DNA from: a virus
Direction: 5' to 3' (one strand)
IMG/VR virus record: IMGVR_UViG_3300036766_001076
Location: 1-63,197 of that record
Length of the DNA stretch: 63,197 nt
In this document: positions 31,040-39,697 of the stretch, piece by piece
Numbering within the stretch: position 1 is the first letter of the stretch
How the letters are laid out: the number at the start of each line of letters is the position of its first letter
Program-made: the position numbers and the translations under genes
Notes under the pieces: model-generated
Told to the model about the DNA's origin: nothing
Database searches by the model: none
Seen by the model: only the letters and a program-made list of their open reading frames with translations

Positions 31040-31468
31040 ATGCGGCCTCCTATTTGGTGGCTGACGAAGGACGGGGACCGTGACTGCCTTGCGCTCTACA
31101 ACCGGCACTACTCGCGCCGGCGATACGCAGACGGGCGAGTGCCAACCTTGTTCATCGGGCCGGGGGAAAAGGTCGTCCTCCGCACAGCGGACGGCCTCGC
31201 CTGTTTCGCGTGGCGCAAGTTCAAAGACGACAGCGGACAGACCGGCATCAACTGCGCCGTCTTCCGTAACGAGACGGCACATCGAAGCTCGGAACTCATT
31301 CGACAAGCGGACGCGATTGCTGATTGCCTCTGGCCTCATAGTCGGCACTACACCTACGTCAACGCGAAAAAGGTCCGGTCAACGAACCCTGGATTTTGCT
31401 TCATCGCTGCCGGATGGCGACGATGCGGAGTAACCAAGAGCGGACTGCTCATTTTGGAGCGGCCGTGA
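31040..31468 (+). CDS. GNAT-like conserved phage protein (142 aa)
   Basis: A 142-residue protein with LYNRHYSRRRYADGRVPTLF near residue 20, a strand ACFAWRKFKDDSG, then GINCAVFRNE, SSELIRQADAIADCLWP and NPGFCFIAAGWRRCG. The order fits an acyltransferase-like (GNAT/Mom-type) fold: a core strand, a helix after the cofactor site, and a terminal YxxAGW-like strand. The HYS motif recurs in the Mom-like protein downstream. A role in nucleotide or DNA modification is possible but unproven. Confidence 0.5.
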   Translation: MRPPIWWLTKDGDRDCLALYNRHYSRRRYADGRVPTLFIGPGEKVVLRTADGLACFAWRKFKDDSGQTGINCAVFRNETAHRSSELIRQADAIADCLWPHSRHYTYVNAKKVRSTNPGFCFIAAGWRRCGVTKSGLLILERP

Positions 31469-31486
31469 GAATAGACAGAGGGAGTC

Positions 31487-31693
31487 ATGTATATAGGTAT
31501 GAACACTCAACTGGTTGTAGGACAGCATGTTGTACTAGAGTCCAGTCAGGGCCGGATTCAGCGCGTGGTGGTCGAGGACATGGGAGAGATCGTCCTGGTG
31601 ACACGCGAGGAGGAGTATAGGACCGCGAAAATGGCAGGAAATCAGCCCGTTTCTATAGGTTTTCGGCGCGCGGACATCATCGATACCGAATAG
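31487..31693 (+). CDS. Small beta-barrel-like protein (68 aa)
   Basis: MNTQLVVGQHVVLESSQGRI then VVVEDMGEIVLVTREEEY: alternating strands typical of an SH3-like or KOW barrel. The first ATG (31487) has GGGAG upstream, and a second ATG follows four codons later. Function unknown. Confidence 0.5.
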   Translation: MYIGMNTQLVVGQHVVLESSQGRIQRVVVEDMGEIVLVTREEEYRTAKMAGNQPVSIGFRRADIIDTE

Positions 31694-31700
31694 ACTTGAC

Positions 31701-31886
31701 GTGGCGGTAGTGCTCAAGCATTGCGCTCAATACGCGCCTCGCACATCGGTGGATCATCGTGGCTGGACTGGACGGGTTCGAAGTTCACGAGCACACAACG
31801 TCAAAATTCACACGCTCGGCCGGCTCGATTCCTTCGTAGACGGGATGGCCGACAAGCACCTGACGTACGCGAGGTTGACCGCATGA
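31701..31886 (+). CDS. Small basic protein (61 aa)
   Basis: GTG start and an ATGA overlap with the next gene. Basic region TSVDHRGWTGRVRSSRAHNV, then LGRLDSFVDGMADKHLTYAR. The overlap pattern supports it; function unknown. Confidence 0.4.
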   Translation: MAVVLKHCAQYAPRTSVDHRGWTGRVRSSRAHNVKIHTLGRLDSFVDGMADKHLTYARLTA

Positions 31887-32014
31887 AGGCCAAGCCTCCG
31901 AAGGTGCTCGATTCGATTGTCGACCTCGTGCTGGCCTATCGGCCGAAGCCGAAGAGCAAGCCCGCACGACGACGGAAGCGGCGAGCAGCGAAGCTGGCGA
32001 AGCATGGAGGCTGA
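31883..32014 (+). CDS. Small basic protein (43 aa)
   Basis: An ATGA overlap start. A short helix (VLDSIVDLVLAY) then an extremely basic tail (KPKSKPARRRKRRAAKLAKH). Likely to bind nucleic acid by charge. Its stop lies inside the start of the Mom-like gene. Confidence 0.5.
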   Translation: MKAKPPKVLDSIVDLVLAYRPKPKSKPARRRKRRAAKLAKHGG

Positions 32015-32591
32015 AAGCGTTGAACTGCTCGGGGACGCTCGTAGGTTGGCTATCCAGACCATTCGAGCAAGGCATTACAGCCAGTCTGTTCCGTCTGGAA
32101 AATCGCACTACTACCAGCACGGAACTGCTCTGGTTGTGTTCTCGATACCGGCGAATCAATTCGTCGGTCGGTTTCTGTTTGGGCGCCCGCGTGTGGTATG
32201 GGAATTGAGCCGTCTGTGGGCACCAGACGGCCACGAGCGCAATCTGTTGACGCGGGCGATCTCCTGCTCCGTGAAAGCCTTCAAGCAGCACGAGCGCGGC
32301 GTCTGGGCATTGGTGTCCTACGCAGATCCGAACGTCGGCCATTCCGGTTTTGTCTACCGGGCGGCGTCCTGGCTGGCGTGCGGACAGGTTGAAGAATCTC
32401 GGTACTACCGATCCGTCGCGACCGGAACCGTTGTGAGTCGTCGCAAGTTTCATTCTGGCGGAACCTCTATGACGAAAGCGCAGATCCTCGCGTTGGGCTA
32501 CACGGAAACAAAACAACCCGGTCGCTACCGTTACTGCCTGCCGTTGACATCCACGGCTCGGCGCGAGTTCCTGCGAAAATGGTCGGCGTAG
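32004..32591 (+). CDS. Mom-like adenine modification protein
   Basis: A 195-residue protein resembling phage Mu Mom, a GNAT-fold enzyme that turns adenine in DNA into a methylcarbamoyl form resistant to many restriction enzymes. Visible family features are ARHYSQSVPSGKSHYY at residues 21-36, VWELSRLWAPDGHERNLLTR near residue 63, WALVSYADPNVGHSG near residue 100 and YRAASWLACGQ. It overlaps the end of the small basic gene. With the DNA adenine methyltransferase at 25279 it suggests layered adenine protection. Whether this protein transfers the same group as Mu Mom is not shown. Confidence 0.75.
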   Translation: MEAESVELLGDARRLAIQTIRARHYSQSVPSGKSHYYQHGTALVVFSIPANQFVGRFLFGRPRVVWELSRLWAPDGHERNLLTRAISCSVKAFKQHERGVWALVSYADPNVGHSGFVYRAASWLACGQVEESRYYRSVATGTVVSRRKFHSGGTSMTKAQILALGYTETKQPGRYRYCLPLTSTARREFLRKWSA

Positions 32592-32606
32592 CTCATTGGA
32601 CTGAGC

Positions 32607-32726
32607 GTGCTCGCAGCCGTCCGGGCTCAGGGCGAGGAAGCGCCTCACTGCTACGACTGCAAGCGCCCGGTGACGTGGGAATTTGTTCGGGTGAAGCGAC
32701 GGCCGATCGGATTCGTTACTTTGTAG
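32607..32726 (+). CDS. Possible micro-protein with CYDC (39 aa)
   Basis: GTG start: VLAAVRAQGEEAPHCYDCKR then VKRRPIGFV. One CxxC and basic residues. There is no clear ribosome site and the end overlaps a minus-strand gene by a few bases, so it is tentative. Confidence 0.3.
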   Translation: MLAAVRAQGEEAPHCYDCKRPVTWEFVRVKRRPIGFVTL

Positions 32727-33135
32727 GCTTTTCGTTCGTTCGGTTGATGAACTGCTGGATCGCGTCGGCACGATAGCCGAACAGCAGCCCGCCGATCCAC
32801 GCGCGGTCAACGTCGGGGAGTTCTGCACGGTCGAGGAAGTCGAGCGCGTCGAGCACCCATCCTTCCCGATAGAACCCATATCGCACTCGATTGCCGATCG
32901 TCGTCCGCGTCCAGACGCGCACGTTGTCGGCGTGGCCCGCGAGCTTCATGCACTCACGGAGATCATCTTCGAGCGCGGCGGTCGACGTGACTTTCTGACA
33001 GCCAACTTCTACAACAGGTTTCTCTGAACGCGCGATGATTTCTGCGGCGAGGATTGCGCGACCGATCTCGTACTCCGTGAGGACGGCTGGAGTCCAACCG
33101 GCTTCTGCTTGTGGCTTCCGCGCTGGCTGCCCCAT
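32716..33135 (-). CDS. Minus-strand hypothetical protein in the early block (139 aa)
   Basis: A 139-residue protein: QAEAGWTPAVLTEYEIGRAI, EKPVVEVGCQKV, then a helical body and GGLLFGYRADAIQQFINR at the end. It runs against its neighbours and lies back to back with the winged-helix gene at 33301, an arrangement typical of regulated divergent pairs. No family recognised. Confidence 0.5.
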   Translation of the reverse strand: MGQPARKPQAEAGWTPAVLTEYEIGRAILAAEIIARSEKPVVEVGCQKVTSTAALEDDLRECMKLAGHADNVRVWTRTTIGNRVRYGFYREGWVLDALDFLDRAELPDVDRAWIGGLLFGYRADAIQQFINRTNEKPTK

Positions 33136-33276
33136 GGAATTGCGGAAGCGTACGCGAAGTGCGCACGTGCAGTCAAGCCGTGGTCAACCGCGTGCAGACA
33201 CGCGCGAACTTGCCGCGAAAATGCGTGCGTCCACACAGCAACTTGGGCCAGTCGTGGAGGCGAAGTAGATAGATTC

Positions 33277-33286
33277 GTGGTACAAT
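33277..33286 (+). promoter_or_regulatory. Extended -10 promoter candidate
   Basis: TGG followed by TACAAT, an extended -10, lies 15 bases upstream of the winged-helix gene start, so the leader would be very short. No good -35 is seen at the expected distance. Confidence 0.35.
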
Positions 33287-33300
33287 AGACGAAAATAGAC

Positions 33301-33528
33301 ATGCGAGGACCAGCTTATCAACTGCGTGGCAGTACGACCTATCGCGCGCTTGGCGTTGTACGTCGCTGCCGGAAGCCCTACACGGCAACGGACATCGCAC
33401 GGAAGATTCACGCTGCGCCGTCTACCGTCGCAAGCGTGCTCAAGAAGGCGTGCGACAAGGGTTTGATTTCTCGATGCATGAGCACGTCGGATTTTCGCAA
33501 CGTTCCGGTGTGGAGATACATGCGATGA
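33301..33528 (+). CDS. Winged helix-turn-helix regulator (75 aa)
   Basis: RALGVVRRCRKPYTATDIAR then KIHAAPSTVASVLKKACDKG followed by LISR: the second and third helices and the start of the wing of a MarR/ArsR-like winged helix. The likely operator lies in the 165-base gap shared with the divergent gene at 33135. It may act on this pair or on the switch at the end of the early block. Confidence 0.6.
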   Translation: MRGPAYQLRGSTTYRALGVVRRCRKPYTATDIARKIHAAPSTVASVLKKACDKGLISRCMSTSDFRNVPVWRYMR

Positions 33529-33598
33529 CTGGCGAAATAAGCTGATCGCGATACTTGAGGCGCATCACACTCGGGGCTGAGAGGAGACGAGCGGCGAG

Positions 33599-33880
33599 AT
33601 GACTGACCTAATCAACTGTCGAAAATGTGGAGCTGAGCCCGGACCAGTCTTCGGCCTGTGTGCGGCATGTGTTCAAGCGGATGATGCAGAGGGGGCCGCT
33701 CCCGTGTCCGAGCGCCCCGCCGAATTACCGCCGTTGGACATTCCCGATCCGTGTCCGACTTGTCAGCGGCCGACTCGATACACCGTCAACACGTCAGTGT
33801 TTGAAATCTGCTTCACCTGCGGCCAAGCATTTCCGGCGGCGGTGCCGGTGCCCGTGTCCACCCCGACGCCCTATGGGTGA
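33599..33880 (+). CDS. Double zinc-ribbon protein (93 aa)
   Basis: The first ribbon uses CRKCGAEP and CAACVQ; the second CPTCQRPT and CFTCGQAF. A Pro-rich tail follows. It is the last gene of the plus block and ends about 10 bases before the end of the leftward late block. Possibly nucleic-acid binding; no family recognised. Confidence 0.6.
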   Translation: MTDLINCRKCGAEPGPVFGLCAACVQADDAEGAAPVSERPAELPPLDIPDPCPTCQRPTRYTVNTSVFEICFTCGQAFPAAVPVPVSTPTPYG

Positions 33881-33889
33881 CTTGATCTT

Positions 33890-33991
33890 CTACAGTGCCG
33901 GCGGAGCCGCCCCCCGCGAATCTCCTTGCGGTTCTCCTGACGGCTCCTCCGTTGGTGCCGGAGGCGTCTCGGTCTCCTCCACGGTCTTCAT
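33890..33991 (-). CDS. Possible last small gene of the late block
   Basis: A frame reading QMKTVEETETPPAPTEEPSG to an Ala/Pro-rich end and stop. In-frame coding-like sequence (IDRWKEWNA) precedes this ATG back to an AAGGAG site, but no standard start codon lies there, so the true start is unclear. Tentative. Confidence 0.25.
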   Translation of the reverse strand: MKTVEETETPPAPTEEPSGEPQGDSRGAAPPAL

Positions 33992-34067
33992 CTGTGCATT
34001 CCATTCCTTCCACCGGTCAATCTTTTGTACCGCCGCCGGAGACTCTCCTTAAAGGCATACACCGTGC

Positions 34068-34850
34068 TCAGATCGTCGGCGGCGGCGATCCGCGCAGGGA
34101 CCACCGAGGCGGCGCAGTACCGACGGTGCGGAGACTGTGCGGAATTTGATCGGCAAGGTGTGTGGTCCACGTCTCCAACGGCGTCACGTCCGGCGACGTC
34201 CCCACGAGTTCGGTCAGGTACTCAAATGCGCTTTTCCCCGTGGCTGCCTCTTTGGGCGGGAGTTGTGGAACGGCGCGGATCTTCGGATTGTGTACCGTCG
34301 CCTGCCAATCGGGGGTGATGACCAGCAACCCGCCGTGTTTCACGGGATTCTCGGCATGGAAGACCGCAGGGTCCAGGTCCATGCCACGGCCTGCGGCAAG
34401 CCCGAGGAGTGCCTGGATGTTTCGGCCGTGTGTGACAAGGACATGCGTGTGGGGAGAGGTAATCATGCCGTGGACTGCGGGAACAAAGCGATCCAAGTAC
34501 GTATGCAGGGATTCTCCACGCGGGGCTGGGTGATCAGGGGTGGTGAGGAGACGCGCGATCGCCGCCTGCTGGGTGGCGGGTGGGGGTCCGTCATGATCTC
34601 CGAGGTTCCACGGACGAAAGGCGGCGGCCGGTTCTACCGGGAGTCCGAGGACGGCCGCAATCGGGGCGGCAGATTGTTGCGATCGCGCAAAATCGGAACT
34701 GTGGAGATGATCGACGGCCGTGTACCCGCGAAACTCCTCAGCGGCGTTGGTCGCTTCCCCACGTCCGAGAGGGGTCAGCGGGAGATCCGCATAGGCCCGT
34801 GTCGCGGACTGGTTCAGGGCCGTACGGCCGTGGCGCACGGCAATGAGCAT
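34068..34850 (-). CDS. Histidine phosphatase superfamily protein
   Basis: A 260-residue protein. VRHGRTALN at residues 5-13 is the RHG catalytic motif with the phospho-accepting His; AYADLPLTPLGRGEA and HSSDFARSQQSA are the usual following blocks; HVLVTHGRNIQALLG near residue 145 carries the second catalytic His. The C-terminal 90 residues are an extra tail of unknown fold. The ATG overlaps the stop of the internal virion protein as TGATG, so the two are made together. It might be a virion protein that acts on a phosphorylated host molecule after entry. Confidence 0.75.
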   Translation of the reverse strand: MLIAVRHGRTALNQSATRAYADLPLTPLGRGEATNAAEEFRGYTAVDHLHSSDFARSQQSAAPIAAVLGLPVEPAAAFRPWNLGDHDGPPPATQQAAIARLLTTPDHPAPRGESLHTYLDRFVPAVHGMITSPHTHVLVTHGRNIQALLGLAAGRGMDLDPAVFHAENPVKHGGLLVITPDWQATVHNPKIRAVPQLPPKEAATGKSAFEYLTELVGTSPDVTPLETWTTHLADQIPHSLRTVGTAPPRWSLRGSPPPTI

Positions 34851-37096
34851 CACTGATCTCCAGTAGCGTACGCCGCTTCGGCGGCACGGAGCAGATCCGC
34901 GACGGCCGCACCGGGAAGGGGTCCCGTGACCGCGCGGACAAACGCTTGTGTACGGGGCGTCGAGAGTGCCGCGTAGTGAATCAGATCCGCAATGCGCGGG
35001 CCACTCATGACATCCCGGATGAGGGCGGCACGCGCCCACGGGGAGTGCGTGGCCAGCAGGATATGGGTCGCTGGCCAGGCGAGGTCTTCAAAGGACGGGG
35101 GCGGGGATCCCAACGAGGAGCGCCCGAACCGGGTGACGTCGGAGGCAATCGCACGTCGTTCGGCCTCGGCCGTGGTACGGGCGGCCTGGGTGACCTGCTT
35201 GGTTGTGGCGGCGTCCGCGCGCAGGGCCGTCGATCCGACGTGCCGGACGTTGGCCGCGGTCTGCGCGGCCGTCGCCCGCGCACCACGCATGGTCGAGGCG
35301 GCCGTGGCACGGGCGGCGGAGGCCGTCTGCGCCGCTGTGGTACTGGCGTCGGTCGTCAGGGTGTTCCCAAGGGCCTGCGCGGCATCTTCCGCGGTCTGCG
35401 CCATGCGCCACGCCGAATGGATTGTGTGCAGGTTGTCGAGGACGGCCTTCCCCGCCTCATCGCCGTAGAGGAGGTGTTGGACCTCGGGAGACATACGAGT
35501 GACCGCGTCCTCAAAGCCTTTCAGTCCGCCTTGGATCAGCCGTTCATGGGTAATCGCCGATCGGAGGCTGTCCCATGCGGCTTGCCCGGCCCCGACCATG
35601 TCGCCGCCTTCTGCGGCGTGATGGAGGAGGAGATCGTGGAGGATTTGCAACCGGGTACTGTCCTGTAACGTGATGTTCTTGATCAGGGTTTGCGGACGGT
35701 CCAGGATGGCACGGTTGAGATTGGCCGCAATGCCCTTGTTGAAGAGGGGAATGGTTGCTTCGTACGCGGCTGTGGCGAGGTTGTACGGCTCGTGTACGGA
35801 CATCGACGCACGAATCGCGTTCCGCGTGGCCTTGGTGATTTGCTGCACTTGCCGCCGAGCCGGACTAGCCCAGTGAACCGTTTCGTCCAGGAGCCGCTTG
35901 GCTTTGTGCGCCTCGGCAAACGGTACGCGATCCGGCATGGCGGCGATGTCGCGTAGCACGCCCGGAAGCGGATGGTCAGGTTCAAGAGCGGTCACCCCCG
36001 CAGGGGACATACTCTCCGGGGTCAGGCGCGCAATCGCTGAGAGTTTTTCCGCCTGCGAGAGGTGCGATCCCGTATCCCCGCCGAACAGCCGGGCGTACTC
36101 GGCATCGGCTGACGAAAGGTGCGAGGTCACGGGTCGGATCTGTTGCGCGAGTTGTGCGGCGTAGTCCTTGATCGGGGTCCAGTCAAGTTCCGGACCGGAT
36201 TCTGCCGTGGTACCTACCGCCTTGCCGATCGTTTCCAGCGACTGGCGGGCGGGGCCTTGAATCACGGCGTTCACGCGCTGTCCGACAGCCGTCGGAGAAT
36301 GCGCCGGGAGGGGCAGATTCTCCCATCGGGCGCTGGCCTGGGTGACGGCCTGGTGGGCGGCCGTCTGCTTGGCGGCCCACGTTGCCTCAACCGCTGCACG
36401 GTCTGCGGCGGTCTGTGTGAGCGTCGTCTGCAAGGCAGTCCGCGCATCGGCGATGACGCGATCGCGAAGTGCCGTCGCACGCGTGAGGGCATCGGCGCTG
36501 TAGGTTCTCCACGAATCTTTGGCCGTGGTCAGCGCATGATCGGCGACGTCGAGCGCGGACTGGAGGCGAGAGGCTGCGGCATCGTGGAGGGCGGTGAAAT
36601 GCGCACGGGCATCCTCGGCCACGCGTACGGCCGCGCGAGATCGTAAGACTTTGGCAATCGGCCACGAGATTGCACGCCCGACGAGTTCTTGGCCCGCACC
36701 ACTTTCCGCACCTTCAATCGGTGTCGCGCCGGTGAGCGGACTCCCGATCGCCCCGCCGATCGCGGAGCCGAGGATCGGGGGGATATTCCGTAGCCCAAAC
36801 CGTGCGGCGGCGGCGAGCAGCCCGGCCCCTTCAATTTCTCCAAGCCCCGGAATGAGGAGCGTGGCTGCAGCTCCGGCCGCTGGCAATCCGTACTCGCCGA
36901 GATCATGGGCGAATCGACTTGCCGATGCCGGATCGTACGCCGTGCCTCGCCCTGCGGCAGGTGGGCGGGGGGTGTCGGAAAGGGTGGTTGGCGCAGGACC
37001 GAGGCTCCACCCCTCTGCGGAAGTCTCCACGCTCGGCGGCGGAGTCCTTGGCGAGGAGGGTGCAGGACCGGGGATCCATCCCTCTTGCGCTTGCAT
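34850..37096 (-). CDS. Large internal virion / DNA-ejection protein (748 aa)
   Basis: A mostly helical 748-residue protein. The N-terminus is Pro-rich, then GEYGLPAAGAAATLLIPGLG is a Gly/Ala hydrophobic segment that could insert in membranes, followed by very long Ala-rich helices (for example around 200-260 and 590-650). Size, composition and position after other tail-end genes fit internal core proteins of podoviruses (T7 gp15/gp16 role). No lytic transglycosylase motif was seen. Confidence 0.55.
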   Translation of the reverse strand: MQAQEGWIPGPAPSSPRTPPPSVETSAEGWSLGPAPTTLSDTPRPPAAGRGTAYDPASASRFAHDLGEYGLPAAGAAATLLIPGLGEIEGAGLLAAAARFGLRNIPPILGSAIGGAIGSPLTGATPIEGAESGAGQELVGRAISWPIAKVLRSRAAVRVAEDARAHFTALHDAAASRLQSALDVADHALTTAKDSWRTYSADALTRATALRDRVIADARTALQTTLTQTAADRAAVEATWAAKQTAAHQAVTQASARWENLPLPAHSPTAVGQRVNAVIQGPARQSLETIGKAVGTTAESGPELDWTPIKDYAAQLAQQIRPVTSHLSSADAEYARLFGGDTGSHLSQAEKLSAIARLTPESMSPAGVTALEPDHPLPGVLRDIAAMPDRVPFAEAHKAKRLLDETVHWASPARRQVQQITKATRNAIRASMSVHEPYNLATAAYEATIPLFNKGIAANLNRAILDRPQTLIKNITLQDSTRLQILHDLLLHHAAEGGDMVGAGQAAWDSLRSAITHERLIQGGLKGFEDAVTRMSPEVQHLLYGDEAGKAVLDNLHTIHSAWRMAQTAEDAAQALGNTLTTDASTTAAQTASAARATAASTMRGARATAAQTAANVRHVGSTALRADAATTKQVTQAARTTAEAERRAIASDVTRFGRSSLGSPPPSFEDLAWPATHILLATHSPWARAALIRDVMSGPRIADLIHYAALSTPRTQAFVRAVTGPLPGAAVADLLRAAEAAYATGDQ

Positions 37097-38983
37097 CTAC
37101 TTGACCAGGATCCACCCAGCCGGGAGCACTGTACCCGCCCGTGCGTGGTGAACCACCCCTTGAGGGTCGCGGGCCTCGATGTACCCCGTACCTGCGGCGT
37201 TGGACCGCACGGGCGCCGGAGGCGGCGTTTCCGTGACGGACGGTGGAGGCGTGGGTGTTCGCGCAGAAGGCGGAGGCGGGGATGTTCGCGGGGTACCAGT
37301 GGCACGGTCCGGTACTTTGCCTAGCGTCGTCAGGATTTCCTGCTGCCGGGCCTTCAGTACATCGACCAAGTCACCAAGCTTGGTGTACGCGGCCTTGCCG
37401 GAATCGTACGACTGCTGCCCTACGAGTCCGACCATTGTCGGGTTGACGAGTTTGCCGACGCCGGGAACGCCGGACCATCCCGCCTCCAGTGGCGTTGGAG
37501 CCGTCGGCGTATGCACTAGCGCCTTCTGGAAAATCTGGACGGCCTGCCGTCCTGTGATGAGGGCACGAGCACTAGACAACCCCGCGAGACTATTCCGCAC
37601 CGCAATGTTGGTCGGATCAGTATCCGTCCCCGCGTGCCCACTGTAGTACTGCTTCCAGAGTGCCAGCATCTTCTGGGGGTTGTCGTTGGTGTGCAGCCCT
37701 GCGGCTTCGAGAGCCGCACGGGCCTCAACCGCTTGCCGGTAGGTTTCACGCACCTGCTCGTACTCTTGGAGCAGTCCCTGCGCAGGTTTGCCGGGGATGA
37801 AACCTTGGAGGGGCTGATCCGGTTGTCGAGGGTCGTACGCGATCTTGTGAATGGCATCGAAGTCGGCCGTGACCTCCGAGATGGTCCCGTCCGGATTGAG
37901 AACCGCGCCTTCTTGTGGACGCGTCTCGACCGTCTTGTCTCCGACGCGCTGCGTACGCGCTCCGGAGGGCGTACGCATTGGGGGAGCCGTGACGCTGGGC
38001 GGAGCGGTGCTCGTCGAGGGTACCACGGTCACCCCACCCCCCGCAGAGACCGTCGGCGGTGGGACATTGGCGCCAGGGCGTTGAAACCCTTGCGGTTGCG
38101 TTGTGAGATTGACTTCGCCGTGTTCACCGGGGGTGACGAAATACTTGTCGGCGACAGCGAGTTCGCTCCCGCGAATCGGATGGGCGTAGGGCACGTCAGA
38201 GTCCGGTGTCGGCCCTGTCCCCGGCTGAAAAATCGCGACGCGGATCGGCTCCCCTTGTTCATTCCGGCCAGTGACGACGCGCGGACGCAGCGCGGGCGGA
38301 TCTTCCACCGGGTCGAAGGTGGTGTCGCCCATCGTGTTTCGGCTCCGTCGGTAGGTCGCCAACGGATCAGGATCGACGCCTGCCTGTTCCCGGTACAGTG
38401 CCTTGTCCTGCGCGGACATCCGGCTGCTGTGGACCGTTCCGGCAAAATGCGGGGTGAGTGCCGCCGGGTGGAGGTGTGGATCTGTCAGGAGCGCATTGCG
38501 TTTGTACTCCGGCGAATCCTTCCCGTAGAGATCCGCGAGTCCTTTCAGCCGGGAGGTGCGTTCGCCGGTATCTTTTGCGGCGGCGTCGCGTTCGATCTGC
38601 TGTGTCCGTTGCTGTGCGCGTTCCTCAGGCGTATAGAACATCGAGGGGGCGGAACCGCTGGCTCCCGATTGTTCCTCAGTGCCCTCTGTAGACATGCCGA
38701 CGAGGCTCTGCATGACCGGGAACATCGGATGTTTCTGGTGCTTCCCGAACCACTTCTCCAGTCCAGAGGTTTTGTCTCCGCGAGCGGTCATCGCGGTGAG
38801 CGCGGCAGCTTTGTACTCCGGTTTGAGATCGGGGTGGCTCAGGAGCGCGGCGGCAAGGGTTTCGTCGTGAGACCGTTCGGTTTCGTACGCATCGGTATTT
38901 TCTTTGCGGAGGCGGGTAGCGGTCTCGTTGAACCCGCCGGGGCCGCCGAGGAAATCGCCGAGGAGGGCGGACATGAAAGGCAT
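37097..38983 (-). CDS. Internal virion protein (628 aa)
   Basis: A 628-residue protein with a helical N-terminal third (RLRKENTDAYETERSHDETL), long Pro/Ser/Thr linkers and a C-terminal part ending GYIEARDPQGVVHHARAGTV. It lies between two internal virion candidates. The 'ARDPQGVVHHA' end resembles a small C-terminal motif of phage internal proteins, but no family is certain. Confidence 0.5.
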   Translation of the reverse strand: MPFMSALLGDFLGGPGGFNETATRLRKENTDAYETERSHDETLAAALLSHPDLKPEYKAAALTAMTARGDKTSGLEKWFGKHQKHPMFPVMQSLVGMSTEGTEEQSGASGSAPSMFYTPEERAQQRTQQIERDAAAKDTGERTSRLKGLADLYGKDSPEYKRNALLTDPHLHPAALTPHFAGTVHSSRMSAQDKALYREQAGVDPDPLATYRRSRNTMGDTTFDPVEDPPALRPRVVTGRNEQGEPIRVAIFQPGTGPTPDSDVPYAHPIRGSELAVADKYFVTPGEHGEVNLTTQPQGFQRPGANVPPPTVSAGGGVTVVPSTSTAPPSVTAPPMRTPSGARTQRVGDKTVETRPQEGAVLNPDGTISEVTADFDAIHKIAYDPRQPDQPLQGFIPGKPAQGLLQEYEQVRETYRQAVEARAALEAAGLHTNDNPQKMLALWKQYYSGHAGTDTDPTNIAVRNSLAGLSSARALITGRQAVQIFQKALVHTPTAPTPLEAGWSGVPGVGKLVNPTMVGLVGQQSYDSGKAAYTKLGDLVDVLKARQQEILTTLGKVPDRATGTPRTSPPPPSARTPTPPPSVTETPPPAPVRSNAAGTGYIEARDPQGVVHHARAGTVLPAGWILVK

Positions 38984-38986
38984 AGG

Positions 38987-39697
38987 CTACCCGGGATTCG
39001 AGGTCCAGCCGGGCAGACTGAAGGGGTTCACGCCGCCAAGATCCGTGATCCCACCAAATTTTCCTGTGGCTCCCTTTCCCTTACTGCCTCCGTAGATGTT
39101 CATGAGCTGCGCCATCAGCCCGCCGAACCCGCTTGCGGTCTTCCCCCCGGTTTCCAAGCCGAGGCGCTTGTTCTTTCCAGCGACATCGCCCATGTTACCG
39201 TAGAGACTCCCTGCACCGCTCTCGAAGCCTCCGGCCGACCCGATGAGGTTGCCAGCCAAGCCGCCCTGCGCCTGCGCGGCGTTCCCTTGGACTCCGGTGA
39301 CCAGCCGCGACATTTGTCCGGCCTTCTCGCGGTTGAGATCCGCGAGCGCAGTATCTCTCGCCCCGCCCTGCACGCCGCTCTTGACCAGCCCGCGCGCGGC
39401 ACCTTTATAGACGGAGGAGACATTCTCCCGTGCAGGAGCAGTCAGCGCATCCGCCGCCGAACGCCCGCCGCGGCCCATGAGGGTCTGGTAGTAGCTAAGG
39501 GTGTTTTGGAGCGCAGGCATCGCGGTACCGAAGAGTTTCGTACCCTGCGACTTCATTTGATCGGCGAGGCCGGATTGGGCGTCGTACGCGCGGCGTTCCT
39601 CTGGGGTGAGCTTCATGGCCTCGGAGGCGGCGTGTGAGCCGATGAGGGAGGAGCCGATCGCGCCGCCGGCACCGATGATCGCAGGCACCGCCGGCAT
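38987..39697 (-). CDS. Internal virion protein with Gly-rich membrane-active start (236 aa)
   Basis: It starts MPAVPAIIGAGGAIGSSLIG, a glycine-zipper-like hydrophobic helix common in podovirus ejection proteins. A helical centre (EERRAYDAQSGLADQMKSQG) and a Gly-rich C-terminus follow. It is the first of three probable ejection proteins. Its stop is four bases before the next ATG. Confidence 0.6.
   Translation of the reverse strand: MPAVPAIIGAGGAIGSSLIGSHAASEAMKLTPEERRAYDAQSGLADQMKSQGTKLFGTAMPALQNTLSYYQTLMGRGGRSAADALTAPARENVSSVYKGAARGLVKSGVQGGARDTALADLNREKAGQMSRLVTGVQGNAAQAQGGLAGNLIGSAGGFESGAGSLYGNMGDVAGKNKRLGLETGGKTASGFGGLMAQLMNIYGGSKGKGATGKFGGITDLGGVNPFSLPGWTSNPG

Noticed and set aside
37634-39637. 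A 667-codon open frame on the plus strand
   Set aside because: It is the antisense shadow of the internal virion genes, which have better start sites, overlaps and protein character.
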